Positions 1 through 8,060 of a stretch of 48,149 nucleotides of DNA are shown here, piece by piece. Source of the stretch: Bacteroidota bacterium (GTDB lineage: Bacteria; Bacteroidota; Bacteroidia; Bacteroidales; UBA7960); contig JAGXRQ010000002.1 in NCBI GenBank assembly GCA_018335675.1, positions 1 through 48,149 of the forward strand, given 5' to 3'. The notes below the pieces were generated by a model. It was not told where the DNA came from. It searched no databases and was given only the letters and a program-made list of their open reading frames with translations. How positions within the stretch are numbered: position 1 is the stretch's first letter; each line of letters starts with the position of its first letter. The position numbers and the translations under genes are program-made.

Positions 1-1
1 A

Positions 2-301
2 TTTTGCAACTTTTTTTTGACGAGGAAAGCCAATTTAAACTTTATCCATCAGGACAAGGGGAAAGATAATTTCTTTCTCCTTTGTCTTGAAAAATATTAT
101 TTACTTTATATCCTCGTAAAAAGTTGCATTAATTACTTGAATTTAGGTCAAAATGAAAATCTAACGAAATCAAAAAACGAATTAAAATTAGAAAACAATC
201 CTCAAATATATGTAAATCAGGGATTCGGATTTTTAGGATATACAGGAAGGATTGGCGTAAGGCCGGAAATTTCAGTAATAACTCTACAATCAAAAAAATA
301 A
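2..301 (+). CDS. C-terminal fragment of an unidentified protein, possibly a DUF4249-type lipoprotein
   Basis: The reading frame is open to the left edge of the window, so only the last hundred or so codons are present and the true start lies outside. The tail contains NPQIYVNQGFGFLGYTGR, which resembles the end of Bacteroidota outer-membrane-associated lipoproteins of the DUF4249 type, where a phrase like 'x-I-Y-x-N-I-x-x-G-x-G-x-F-G' is common. That resemblance is from memory and weak. The middle is rich in Leu, Tyr and Lys and shows no catalytic motif. It ends 51 bases before the ribD ATG. It could also be a chance open frame. Confidence 0.4.
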   Translation, partial: FCNFFLTRKANLNFIHQDKGKDNFFLLCLEKYYLLYILVKSCINYLNLGQNENLTKSKNELKLENNPQIYVNQGFGFLGYTGRIGVRPEISVITLQSKK

Positions 302-352
302 CATCCATTTAGCTTAAAACAATTAATTTTGAAAACATTAAAATCTGTTGAA

Positions 353-1390
353 ATGGAGATATACATGCAGAGATGCATTGAATTGGCAATGAGCGGCTTT
401 GGTTATACAGCTCCAAATCCAATGGTTGGATGTGTTATTGTTTATGAAGATAAAATTATTGGCGAGGGCTATCACATTGCCTGCGGCCAACCTCACGCCG
501 AGGTCAATGCAATTAAAAGTGTCAAAGATCATTCTCTTCTGCCCCACTCTACTTTATATGTGAGTCTTGAGCCTTGTTGCCACCATGGGAAAACTCCTCC
601 TTGTACCGATTTAATTATTGAAAAAGGAATAAAAAATGTTGTTGTTGGTATGAAAGATCCGTTTCCGGAAGTCTCAGGAAAAGGAATTGACAAATTAAAA
701 AGAAACGGAATAAATGTAATTGTTGAAATGATGGAAGATGAGTGTGCTGAGTTAAATAAGCGCTTCATCACATATCATACTAAAAAAAGGCCTTATATAG
801 TTTTAAAATGGGCTCAAACAGCAGATGGATTTATTGATACCGATAAAGATTTAACAAAAACTTCACGCCCAAACTGGATTACTAGTCCAAATCTTAAAAT
901 GCTTGTGCATAAATGGCGACATCAAGAGCAGTCTATTCTTGTTGGAACTAAAACTGCGATGGCAGACAATCCCAAGCTAAATGTTAGAGAATGGGTTGGC
1001 GAAAATCCATTAAGGCTGGTTATAGATCAACACCTCGAACTCCCCCTGAATTTATCAATTTTCGACAATTCTATACCAACTATAGTTTTCAATGAGAAAA
1101 TTGATAAGCAAGAAGGCAATAATATATTTATCAAAATTAATTTTTCTGAGAAGATTGAATATCAAATAATGGAAGAGCTTTATAAGAGAAAAATTCAATC
1201 AGTAATTATTGAAGGTGGAAGAGTTGTTTTACAAACATTTATAGAAAGCAACTTATGGGATGAGGCTAGGGTTTTTCATGGAAATCAATATTTTGGAAAA
1301 GGAACAAAAGCTCCGGAAATATCGTCTGATGATATATACAAGTACAACATTGGAAACGAAAAAGTATCATATTTAATCAATAAAGCTTAA
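353..1390 (+). CDS. ribD: Bifunctional riboflavin biosynthesis protein RibD (deaminase/reductase)
   Basis: RibD carries out two consecutive cytosolic steps of riboflavin synthesis: deamination of the diaminopyrimidine made from GTP, then NADPH-dependent reduction of the ribosyl side chain. The N-terminal deaminase domain (about residues 1-140) has the zinc/catalytic motif HAE at residues 48-50 and PCCHHGKTPPC at 74-84. The rest, beginning near KRPYIVLKWAQTADGFID, is the dihydrofolate-reductase-like RibD_C domain. The ATG at 353 was chosen because MEIYMQRCIELA matches the usual RibD start; a TTG at 329 is also in frame. The 345-residue length is normal. RibBA, which makes the other riboflavin precursor, is encoded separately at 23877-25103. 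No FMN riboswitch is visible in the short upstream gap. Confidence 0.95.
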   Translation: MEIYMQRCIELAMSGFGYTAPNPMVGCVIVYEDKIIGEGYHIACGQPHAEVNAIKSVKDHSLLPHSTLYVSLEPCCHHGKTPPCTDLIIEKGIKNVVVGMKDPFPEVSGKGIDKLKRNGINVIVEMMEDECAELNKRFITYHTKKRPYIVLKWAQTADGFIDTDKDLTKTSRPNWITSPNLKMLVHKWRHQEQSILVGTKTAMADNPKLNVREWVGENPLRLVIDQHLELPLNLSIFDNSIPTIVFNEKIDKQEGNNIFIKINFSEKIEYQIMEELYKRKIQSVIIEGGRVVLQTFIESNLWDEARVFHGNQYFGKGTKAPEISSDDIYKYNIGNEKVSYLINKA

Positions 1391-1399
1391 AATTATACT

Positions 1400-2263
1400 A
1401 TGATATATCTCATACTAGCAATTTTCTTTTCCTCCGGTATTGCCATAATATTTAAGCTATTCAATAAATATGGCATACATAATACCCAAGCAATTATTAT
1501 TAACTATCTATTAGCTGTTTTTGCGGGCTATTTTGCAAGTCGAACAAATTTATCATTGCCCGAGATATTAGACAAATCTTGGTTTTATTTGGCAATTGTT
1601 ATTGGAACAGCCTTTATAACAACTTTTTTCATTTATGCAATTTCATCTCAAAAAGCAGGGGTTGCAATTTCTGCAGTAGCAAGTAGAATGTCTGTTTTAA
1701 TTCCGGTATTGATTGGGATTTTCGTTTATGGAGAAAAAATCAGTATAATTATTATTGGTGGCATTGCATTAAGCCTGTTTGCGTTCTTTCTGATTCTTCA
1801 AAAAAAATCTGGCATTAATGTTAATTATAAATATCTGATACTTCCAATAATCCTGTTTTTGGGATTTGGATTTAACGATTCAATGCTCAAACATGTTCAA
1901 AAGTTTTATATAAGCATAAATGAGTATTATATTTTTCTCACATTAGTGTTCTTTGTAGCATTGATATTAGGATTGCTGTTATTTCTAATTGAAAATTTCA
2001 GGTCGAAGAAGAGAATAAAGCTGGAAATTAAAAATTTAGGTGCCGGAATAATACTTGGAGTGTTTAACTTCTTGTCAACGTATTATTTTTTGAAAGGGAT
2101 GAATTTTTTCGAAAGCGCTATTTATTTTCCTGTATTAAATACAGGTATTGTTACTGTTGGAGCCATTGCCGGAAGGTTTTTATTTAAAGAAGAATTCACA
2201 AACAAAAACTGGCTGGGAGTAGTTTTGGCAATATTGGCAATTTTTATGCTTACTCTGGGATAG
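1400..2263 (+). CDS. EamA/DMT-superfamily membrane transporter
   Basis: This 287-residue, very hydrophobic protein has about ten predicted transmembrane helices arranged as two repeats of five, the layout of the drug/metabolite transporter (DMT, EamA) superfamily. The repeat boundary falls near residue 140 (LQKKSGINVNYKYLILPII). Charged residues are confined to short loops, and a conserved-looking FKEEFTNKNWLGVVLAI segment ends the second half, as in EamA proteins. It starts nine bases after ribD and is probably co-transcribed with it. The substrate cannot be read from sequence; neighbourhood with ribD does not establish riboflavin transport. Confidence 0.85.
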   Translation: MIYLILAIFFSSGIAIIFKLFNKYGIHNTQAIIINYLLAVFAGYFASRTNLSLPEILDKSWFYLAIVIGTAFITTFFIYAISSQKAGVAISAVASRMSVLIPVLIGIFVYGEKISIIIIGGIALSLFAFFLILQKKSGINVNYKYLILPIILFLGFGFNDSMLKHVQKFYISINEYYIFLTLVFFVALILGLLLFLIENFRSKKRIKLEIKNLGAGIILGVFNFLSTYYFLKGMNFFESAIYFPVLNTGIVTVGAIAGRFLFKEEFTNKNWLGVVLAILAIFMLTLG

Positions 2264-2290
2264 TCATATATTAATACTTGGTGTTGTAAA

Positions 2291-2890
2291 ATGGATGATG
2301 TTTTTCGAACTATACAAAACAAATCGGAAGGACTTTATAAAGACAAAGGCAGTAAATTTATTGCACTTGCTTTCCCTATAGAAACAGAGCAAAGTATTAA
2401 ACAGTGCCTTGCAGATACCCGTAAGGCATACCATGACGCCCGACATCATTGCTATGCATATGCTATTGGAAAAGATCACGACCATTATAGGATAAACGAT
2501 GATGGAGAGCCATCGGGAACAGCAGGCAAACCAATTTACGGACAAATTCAATCATACAACCTTACTAATATTCTTATAATCGTAGTTCGATATTTTGGAG
2601 GAACTAAATTAGGCGTAAGAGGTCTTATTAATGCATATAAAGCAGCTGCAAAGGATGCAATTGATAATAACATTATAATAGAGAAACATATAACAAAAAG
2701 ATACAGAGTTGATTTTGAATATGCTGAAATGAATAATGTAATGAGGATATTGAAAGATATGGAATTACCCCAGGAAAATCACAATTTCTCAGAAACCTGT
2801 TCTTTGGAATTCTCAGTGAGGCAATCATTAGCTCAAGTTGTTTTTGATGCTTTTACTTCTATCGAAAAGGCAAAGATTACTCCTATTTGA
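2291..2890 (+). CDS. YigZ/IMPACT family protein
   Basis: The 199-residue protein matches the YigZ/IMPACT family: an N-terminal UPF0029 domain (about residues 1-125) with the conserved phrases AYAIG, DDGEPSGTAGKPI and VVRYFGGTKLGVRGL, followed by a smaller DUF1949-like C-terminal domain. In eukaryotes the homologue IMPACT modulates Gcn1/Gcn2 translation control. The bacterial role is poorly defined and may be translation or RNA linked. It lies 27 bases after the DMT transporter and ends the first plus-strand cluster. Confidence 0.92.
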   Translation: MDDVFRTIQNKSEGLYKDKGSKFIALAFPIETEQSIKQCLADTRKAYHDARHHCYAYAIGKDHDHYRINDDGEPSGTAGKPIYGQIQSYNLTNILIIVVRYFGGTKLGVRGLINAYKAAAKDAIDNNIIIEKHITKRYRVDFEYAEMNNVMRILKDMELPQENHNFSETCSLEFSVRQSLAQVVFDAFTSIEKAKITPI

Positions 2891-3155
2891 TATTTAACTT
2901 AAGAATATTCCACTTTTTTTTTAACAATCTAAGTTGCTTAAAATCACCTCAAATAGTTTTAACTGCTGATTAGTAAGCTTTTAAAAATACAAGTTGTAAT
3001 CATCAGAATTACAATGAGATAACACTGAATTTTGCTTTTCAAAATAACACTTAATCATAATTAATTTAAATTGAATTTCTATATAAGATTTTTATTGCTT
3101 TTTGTGTCAATTTAATTTAATATTGTACGTCAAGCCGACAAAATAAGAAAAAAAG

Positions 3156-3932
3156 ATGTTTAAATACCGAAATCATACAATAGTTACTCTATCAATCCTC
3201 GTTTTGCTGACATTCGTTTCCTGCGAAAGTTCAAGGAAGCGTGAGTTTGTAGTAGATGGTTATCTGATTGAACTCGACAGCCTTGTCGAGAAGCACAGAT
3301 ACATAGATTCCGTTATTAGTATATACAGAGTTGAGGTGGATAAAGAAATGGGGCAGATTTTAGCTCATTCTGAGCATGTTATGGAAAGAGGTACCCCAGA
3401 AGGCCTACTTAATAATTTCGTGGCTGATTTGGTGTTGGAAATAGGCAAGGAATTATATAAGCCTGAAGATGGAAAGCCTATTGATTTTTGCTTGTTGAAT
3501 TATGGAGGACTTCGTACCAGTATTCCTAAAGGTGCAGTATCAAAATCAAGAATATTCGAACTATTGCCATTTGAAAATGAAATGATTGTAGTTACAATAT
3601 CTGGTGAAAAAACTATAGAATTGTTTAATTATTTAGCTGATTATCAATATGGAATGCCTGTAAGTGGTATTAAACTTGGAATTTCGGATAAGAAACCACA
3701 GGAAATTCTTATTAATAATGAAGCTTTTAATGATAAAAGAGATTATAAAGTATTAACATCTGATTATCTTGCCAACGGCGGCGACAATATGTCTTTCTTT
3801 CTGCAGCCGAAAAATTCTGAGTTGATAGGAAAAAGAGTCAGAGATGCAATAATACTTCATCTGGAAAGAGCTAACAGTAGAGGGGAAAAGATTTCTTCAA
3901 AGCTGGATCAAAGAATGTACTATATTAAATAA
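3156..3932 (+). CDS. 5'-nucleotidase C-terminal domain lipoprotein
   Basis: This 258-residue protein carries only the substrate-binding C-terminal domain of the UshA/5'-nucleotidase family (Pfam 5_nucleotid_C). A lipoprotein signal precedes Cys23 (TFVSC). Diagnostic phrases are NYGGLRTSIPKG, FELLPFENEMIVV and the ANGGDNMSF loop, which contacts the nucleotide base in the family. The metallophosphatase domain is absent here but is encoded by the next gene, 80 bases downstream, so the two products probably act together on nucleotides or UDP-sugars outside the inner membrane. About 265 bases of AT-rich DNA precede the gene; I see no clean promoter there. Confidence 0.9.
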   Translation: MFKYRNHTIVTLSILVLLTFVSCESSRKREFVVDGYLIELDSLVEKHRYIDSVISIYRVEVDKEMGQILAHSEHVMERGTPEGLLNNFVADLVLEIGKELYKPEDGKPIDFCLLNYGGLRTSIPKGAVSKSRIFELLPFENEMIVVTISGEKTIELFNYLADYQYGMPVSGIKLGISDKKPQEILINNEAFNDKRDYKVLTSDYLANGGDNMSFFLQPKNSELIGKRVRDAIILHLERANSRGEKISSKLDQRMYYIK

Positions 3933-4012
3933 AAGTACTTTTTGATTAACTCTCATATTTATCATTGCAAATTTTTGTGATGTTGAGTTTTTTACGCAAA
4001 AAAATAAAGAAA

Positions 4013-4930
4013 ATGTCAGTAACAAGAAGAGATTTTGTAAAAACTTTGGCTATTGGAAGTGCAGTTGCGCTATCTGGGGTTCCACTATGGTTAAATGCAG
4101 AAGAATCTGAAAAATTGACAATTTTGCATACAAACGATACCCACAGCCGACTAGATCCCTTCCCTCCTACAGACCATAGATACCCTTCTATGGGAGGATA
4201 TGCAAGAAGGGCTACAATTATTGAAAGGATTAGACAGCAGGAAAAACATTTGTTAGTTTTGGATGCCGGAGATATTTTCCAAGGAACACCATACTTTAAT
4301 TTTTTTGGCGGTAAGCCTGAAATTGAGCTAATGAGTAAAATGGGATATGATGCTTCTACCATGGGTAATCATGAATTTGATAATGGATTGGATGGTTTTC
4401 TGAATGTGTTGAATTATACTAAGTTTCCTTTTATTGTTAGTAATTATGATTTCTCTGATACTATTTTGCGAGATCATGAAAAAATTATTACTCATAAAAT
4501 ATTTTATAAAGGAAATATTAAAGTTGGAGTTTACGGACTGGGAATTGAGCCCGAAGGACTAGTTAGTAAAAATCTTTATGGCAATACAAAGTATTTAGAT
4601 CCGATAAGTTCGGCAATAAAAATGGAAAACCTGCTAAAAGATGAATTCAAGTGTGATTTGATTATATGTTTATCACATCTTGGATATTTTCATGAGACAG
4701 GCAAGGTTTCGGATGTCGTAATAGCTGAAAATACAAGGCATACAGACATAATTTTGGGAGGTCATACTCATACAATACTTGAAAAACCTGACCAAAAATT
4801 AAATCTAGAGAAACGTTCAGTGCACATCGGACAAACCGGAATTCATGGAATTCGTATAGGCCGCATTGATGTTTGGTTTGATAAGAAAAATGACGAAAAA
4901 TTTGTCGAGTCCTATACAATAAAAGTTTAA
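4013..4930 (+). CDS. Metallophosphatase (5'-nucleotidase N-terminal domain), exported
   Basis: A 305-residue calcineurin-like phosphoesterase, the catalytic half of a UshA-type 5'-nucleotidase. The metal-binding blocks appear in order: HTNDTHSRLDPF (D-x-H), DAGDIFQGTPYF, MGNHEFDNG, LSHLG and GGHTHT. The N-terminus MSVTRRDFVKTLAIGSAV is a twin-arginine-type signal, so the enzyme is likely exported folded with its metals. The ATG at 4013 was chosen to begin just before the RR motif; an ATG at 3980 would add a short basic extension. It has no C-terminal nucleotide-binding domain, which is encoded by the preceding lipoprotein gene, so the domain order is reversed relative to the fused enzyme. Confidence 0.9.
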   Translation: MSVTRRDFVKTLAIGSAVALSGVPLWLNAEESEKLTILHTNDTHSRLDPFPPTDHRYPSMGGYARRATIIERIRQQEKHLLVLDAGDIFQGTPYFNFFGGKPEIELMSKMGYDASTMGNHEFDNGLDGFLNVLNYTKFPFIVSNYDFSDTILRDHEKIITHKIFYKGNIKVGVYGLGIEPEGLVSKNLYGNTKYLDPISSAIKMENLLKDEFKCDLIICLSHLGYFHETGKVSDVVIAENTRHTDIILGGHTHTILEKPDQKLNLEKRSVHIGQTGIHGIRIGRIDVWFDKKNDEKFVESYTIKV

Positions 4931-5083
4931 TAAAAACAAGGAATGTAATTTTTTTTTATTCACTTTTTTATTTGAAATTTTGCTCTGCATTAATAAGCAT
5001 TTCAAGGATTTTACAAGAATTATTAACGAATAATCATAACACAATAAATAACAATTACTTAAATTCGTAAAGGAAAAATAACA

Positions 5084-6532
5084 ATGAACAATATGCACGA
5101 ATTGATATGGTCAAAATGTTTGAATATTATTAAAGATAATATCAGTCCGCATAGTTTTGCCACATGGTTTGAACCAATTAAGCCTGTGAGGTTGGTTAAT
5201 AGTATACTTACTATTCAGGTTCCAAGTCAGTTTTTTTATGAATGGCTTGAGGAGCATTATATAGATTTATTAAGAAAAACAATTAGAAAAGAACTTGGAC
5301 CGGAAGGTAGATTAGAGTATAATATTATAATGGATACTTCTCAGAATTCATTGAAGAATTCACCTTATACTGTAAATGCGCCTGCGTTGAATAAAAAAGC
5401 CATAAAAAATCCACCTATAACTATGCCTATAAATGTAAATGACGATTTTGAAAAGTCTATTCCAAATCCATTTGTAATACCTGGATTGAAAAAGATGAAC
5501 ATCAAATCTCAATTGATAGATTCGTTCAACTTTGACAATTTTATTCAGGGTGATTGCAATAGGCTAGCAAGAAGTGCCGGTTTAGCAGTTGCTCAAAACC
5601 CGGGAAAAACTTCTTTCAATCCCTTGCTTATATATAGCAGCAGTGGTTTAGGTAAAACTCACCTTGCCCACGCTATTGGAATAGAAGTTAAGAACAATTT
5701 TCCTGACAAAACCGTTCTTTATGTTACTGCAGAACAGTTTACTACTCAGTTTATCGATTCTATCAGAAATAAAAATCAGAATGATTTTATTCATTTTTAT
5801 CAGATGATAGATGTTCTTATTGTTGACGATATACACGATTTTGCGGGAAGAGAGAAAACACAGGATGTGTTTTTTCATATTTTCAACAACCTCCACCAAA
5901 ACGGTAAGCAAATAATTATCTCTAGTGATAAAGCTCCTGTTGAAATGCAGGGAATTGAAAATAGGTTGCTTTCGAGATTTAAATGGGGTTTGTCTGCGGA
6001 TCTGCAGGTTCCTGATTTGGAAACTAGAATTGCTATTTTGCAAAGCAAGCTTTATAATGATGGTGTTACAATGCCTTTTGAAGTTATTGAGCTTATTGCT
6101 TCTAGTATTTCAACAAACATTAGGGAAATGGAAGGTGCATTAATTAGCATCCTTGCGCAATCTTCAATAAATAATAAGGAAATTACTCTTGAACTTGCAT
6201 CTCAAATTATTGAAAAGTTTGTTAGAAGTACTCCTAAGGAAATTACTGTTGAATATATTCAAAAGGTTGTAAGCAACTATTTTAATATTCCTCTTGATAA
6301 AATTAATTCTAAAACAAGAAAGAGGGAAATAGTGCAGGCAAGGCAACTTGCAATGTATTTTTCTAAAGCATTTACAAAAGCTTCTCTGGCTTCAATTGGA
6401 AGTAAATTAGGAAATAAAGATCACGCTACTGTTTTGCATGCTTGTAAAACTGTTAAAAACTTGTCTGATACTGATAAGAATTTTAAGAAATATGTTGATG
6501 ATCTTAGTAATATTATAAAAGTTAAGAGTTAA
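5084..6532 (+). CDS. dnaA: Chromosomal replication initiator DnaA
   Basis: DnaA binds the origin as an ATP-dependent filament and opens it. The 482-residue protein shows domain I (residues 1-75, helicase-loader contacts), a variable linker, the AAA+ domain with the P-loop SSSGLGKTH at about 185-193, Walker B LIVDDIHDF, the Arg-finger region ENRLLSRFKWGL and a sensor 2 REMEG, then domain IV with the DNA-recognition signature SIGSKLGNKDHATVLHACK. The first P-loop residue is Ser185, where the family nearly always has Gly. The ATG at 5084 gives a standard N-terminus. The 150 bases upstream are AT-rich but I see no DnaA-box cluster, so this need not be the origin. Confidence 0.96.
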   Translation: MNNMHELIWSKCLNIIKDNISPHSFATWFEPIKPVRLVNSILTIQVPSQFFYEWLEEHYIDLLRKTIRKELGPEGRLEYNIIMDTSQNSLKNSPYTVNAPALNKKAIKNPPITMPINVNDDFEKSIPNPFVIPGLKKMNIKSQLIDSFNFDNFIQGDCNRLARSAGLAVAQNPGKTSFNPLLIYSSSGLGKTHLAHAIGIEVKNNFPDKTVLYVTAEQFTTQFIDSIRNKNQNDFIHFYQMIDVLIVDDIHDFAGREKTQDVFFHIFNNLHQNGKQIIISSDKAPVEMQGIENRLLSRFKWGLSADLQVPDLETRIAILQSKLYNDGVTMPFEVIELIASSISTNIREMEGALISILAQSSINNKEITLELASQIIEKFVRSTPKEITVEYIQKVVSNYFNIPLDKINSKTRKREIVQARQLAMYFSKAFTKASLASIGSKLGNKDHATVLHACKTVKNLSDTDKNFKKYVDDLSNIIKVKS

Positions 6533-6541
6533 GAGTTTTAA
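6521..6541 (+). repeat. Heptamer repeat spanning the dnaA stop codon
   Basis: GTTAAGA occurs twice in tandem (6521-6534) and continues as GTTTTAA. The dnaA stop codon TAA at 6530-6532 is inside the second unit. It belongs with the other period-7 repeats at gene ends in this window. Confidence 0.5.
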
Positions 6542-6553
6542 AATTATTTTTGT

Positions 6554-6591
6554 AAGCTAAAAGTTTGGGGTTTTTCCTTGGCTTTTAGCTT
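6554..6591. other. Inverted repeat between dnaA and the phosphatase gene
   Basis: AAGCTAAAAG (6554-6563) and CTTTTAGCTT (6582-6591) are perfect 10-bp complements separated by an 18-base GT/T-rich loop. It lies just after dnaA and 27 bases before the next gene. There is no strong T-run after it, so it may be an attenuator, an RNA-stability hairpin or a protein site rather than a standard terminator. Confidence 0.4.
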
Positions 6592-6618
6592 TCAGTTTAT
6601 ATAAGAATATTGTAGATT

Positions 6619-7089
6619 ATGAAGATATTAATGGTTTGTTTAGGAAATATTTGTCGTTCTCCTTTAGCTGAAGGGATTCTGAAAGAGAAATTTAAGCAAA
6701 ATGGAATTAAGGGGACTGTCGATTCTGCCGGTACTGCTGCATATCACGCAGGTGAAAAACCAGATCCGCGTTCTATCGAAGTTGCTCGCAAATATGGAAT
6801 TGATATTAAATCCCAGACTGCTCGAAAGTTTAGGATTGAGGATTTCGATAATTTTGATAAGATTTTTGTAATGGATGGTGAAAACTTTGATAATATTAAA
6901 TTGGTAGCTCGAAATAATAACGATATTCAAAAAGTTGATCTTATTCTAAATCAAGCATTTCCGGATAAAAACCTACATGTGCCCGACCCATATTACGGTG
7001 GAAAAGATGGTTTCGAAAATGTTTATAATATGCTTGATAATGCTTGTGATGTAATTGTTGAAAAGATAAAAAACAATAATCTTTTATAA
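6619..7089 (+). CDS. Low-molecular-weight protein-tyrosine phosphatase
   Basis: A 156-residue cytosolic phosphatase of the arsenate-reductase-like LMW-PTP family. The signature C-x5-R loop is CLGNICRSP at residues 7-15, right at the N-terminus as expected, and the general-acid Asp lies in VPDPYYGG near residue 121. Length and layout are standard. The family dephosphorylates phosphotyrosine on proteins and in many bacteria acts with tyrosine kinases in polysaccharide export, though no such kinase is in this window. The stop TAA overlaps the ATG of the next gene by one base, so translation is probably coupled. Confidence 0.95.
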   Translation: MKILMVCLGNICRSPLAEGILKEKFKQNGIKGTVDSAGTAAYHAGEKPDPRSIEVARKYGIDIKSQTARKFRIEDFDNFDKIFVMDGENFDNIKLVARNNNDIQKVDLILNQAFPDKNLHVPDPYYGGKDGFENVYNMLDNACDVIVEKIKNNNLL

Positions 7090-8060
7090 TGATACATTTG
7101 GCTGCTAACGAGAAATTTCCAAAGGCATCTGATATAAAGGCTGCTAAAGATCTTATTGAAAAATATGCTCATAAAACCCCTATCCTTACTAGTACTTTTT
7201 TTAATAATTTGTTTGGTGGCAGTTTTTTCTTTAAGTGTGACAATTTTCAAAAGTCAGGTTCATTTAAATTTCGTGGTGCTACCAATGCGGTATTAGCTAT
7301 TAGTAAAGAGCAGAAAGATTTTGGTGTTGCAACACACTCATCTGGTAATTTTGGTCAGGCTTTGGCAATGGTTGCAAAAATGAATGGAATTAAGGCTTTT
7401 ATTGTTATGCCTAAAAATGCACCTTCTGTTAAATATAACGCCACTAAATCTTATGGTGCTGAAATTATTCAGTGTGAGCCAACTCTTGAGGCTAGAGAAA
7501 GCACACTGCTTGATGTAATAAATAAAACTGGCGCGAGTTTCATTCATCCTTATGATGACTATAAAATAATTGAAGGTCAGTCGAGTGCCATGATGGAAAT
7601 ACTTGATGAGATCTCTGATTTTGATAATGTAATAGCTCCTGTTGGCGGTGGTGGATTGATTAGTGGAACTATCCTAGCTAGAAATTACTTTGCACCACAT
7701 ATTAATGTGATTGGGGCTGAACCAAAGGATGCTGATGATGCGTATAGATCTTGGAAATCTAATTCTTTTGTTCCTTCGGTAAATCCTCAAACAGTATGTG
7801 ATGGGTTGAAAACTTCTTTGGGAAAGAGAACATTGCCAATTATTTTAGATGGTATTGATCAAATTTTCACTGCAAGTGAGGAGAATGTTTTAAGTATGAT
7901 GAAGTTGGTTTGGGAAAGGATGAAAATAATTGTAGAACCTTCTTCTGCAAGCACATTAGCAGCAATATACGAAAACAGAGATTATTTTATAAATAAGAAA
8001 ACTGTAATAATTATTTCAGGAGGAAATGTTGATTTAGATAATGTTCCATGGAAAAAGTAA
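7089..8060 (+). CDS. PLP-dependent threonine/serine dehydratase or serine racemase family enzyme
   Basis: A 323-residue fold-type II pyridoxal-phosphate enzyme. The Schiff-base lysine lies in SGSFKFRGATNA, the substrate loop is SSGNFGQAL, and the phosphate-binding glycine loop is GGGGLISG. Near the C-terminus EPSSASTLAA and IISGGNVDL fit the catabolic threonine dehydratase/serine racemase group. There is no ACT regulatory domain, which argues against biosynthetic IlvA. Likely reaction: deamination of Ser, Thr or 3-hydroxyaspartate, or Ser racemisation; sequence alone does not separate these. It overlaps the upstream phosphatase by one base and the downstream methylase by 13 bases. Confidence 0.9.
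   Translation: MIHLAANEKFPKASDIKAAKDLIEKYAHKTPILTSTFFNNLFGGSFFFKCDNFQKSGSFKFRGATNAVLAISKEQKDFGVATHSSGNFGQALAMVAKMNGIKAFIVMPKNAPSVKYNATKSYGAEIIQCEPTLEARESTLLDVINKTGASFIHPYDDYKIIEGQSSAMMEILDEISDFDNVIAPVGGGGLISGTILARNYFAPHINVIGAEPKDADDAYRSWKSNSFVPSVNPQTVCDGLKTSLGKRTLPIILDGIDQIFTASEENVLSMMKLVWERMKIIVEPSSASTLAAIYENRDYFINKKTVIIISGGNVDLDNVPWKK

Noticed and set aside
302-352. FMN riboswitch ahead of ribD
   Set aside because: The gap is about 50 bases, too short for the aptamer, and lacks its conserved words.
4931-5083. Chromosomal origin upstream of dnaA
   Set aside because: The gap is AT-rich but I found no cluster of TTATNCACA-type boxes, and in Bacteroidota the origin need not lie beside dnaA.
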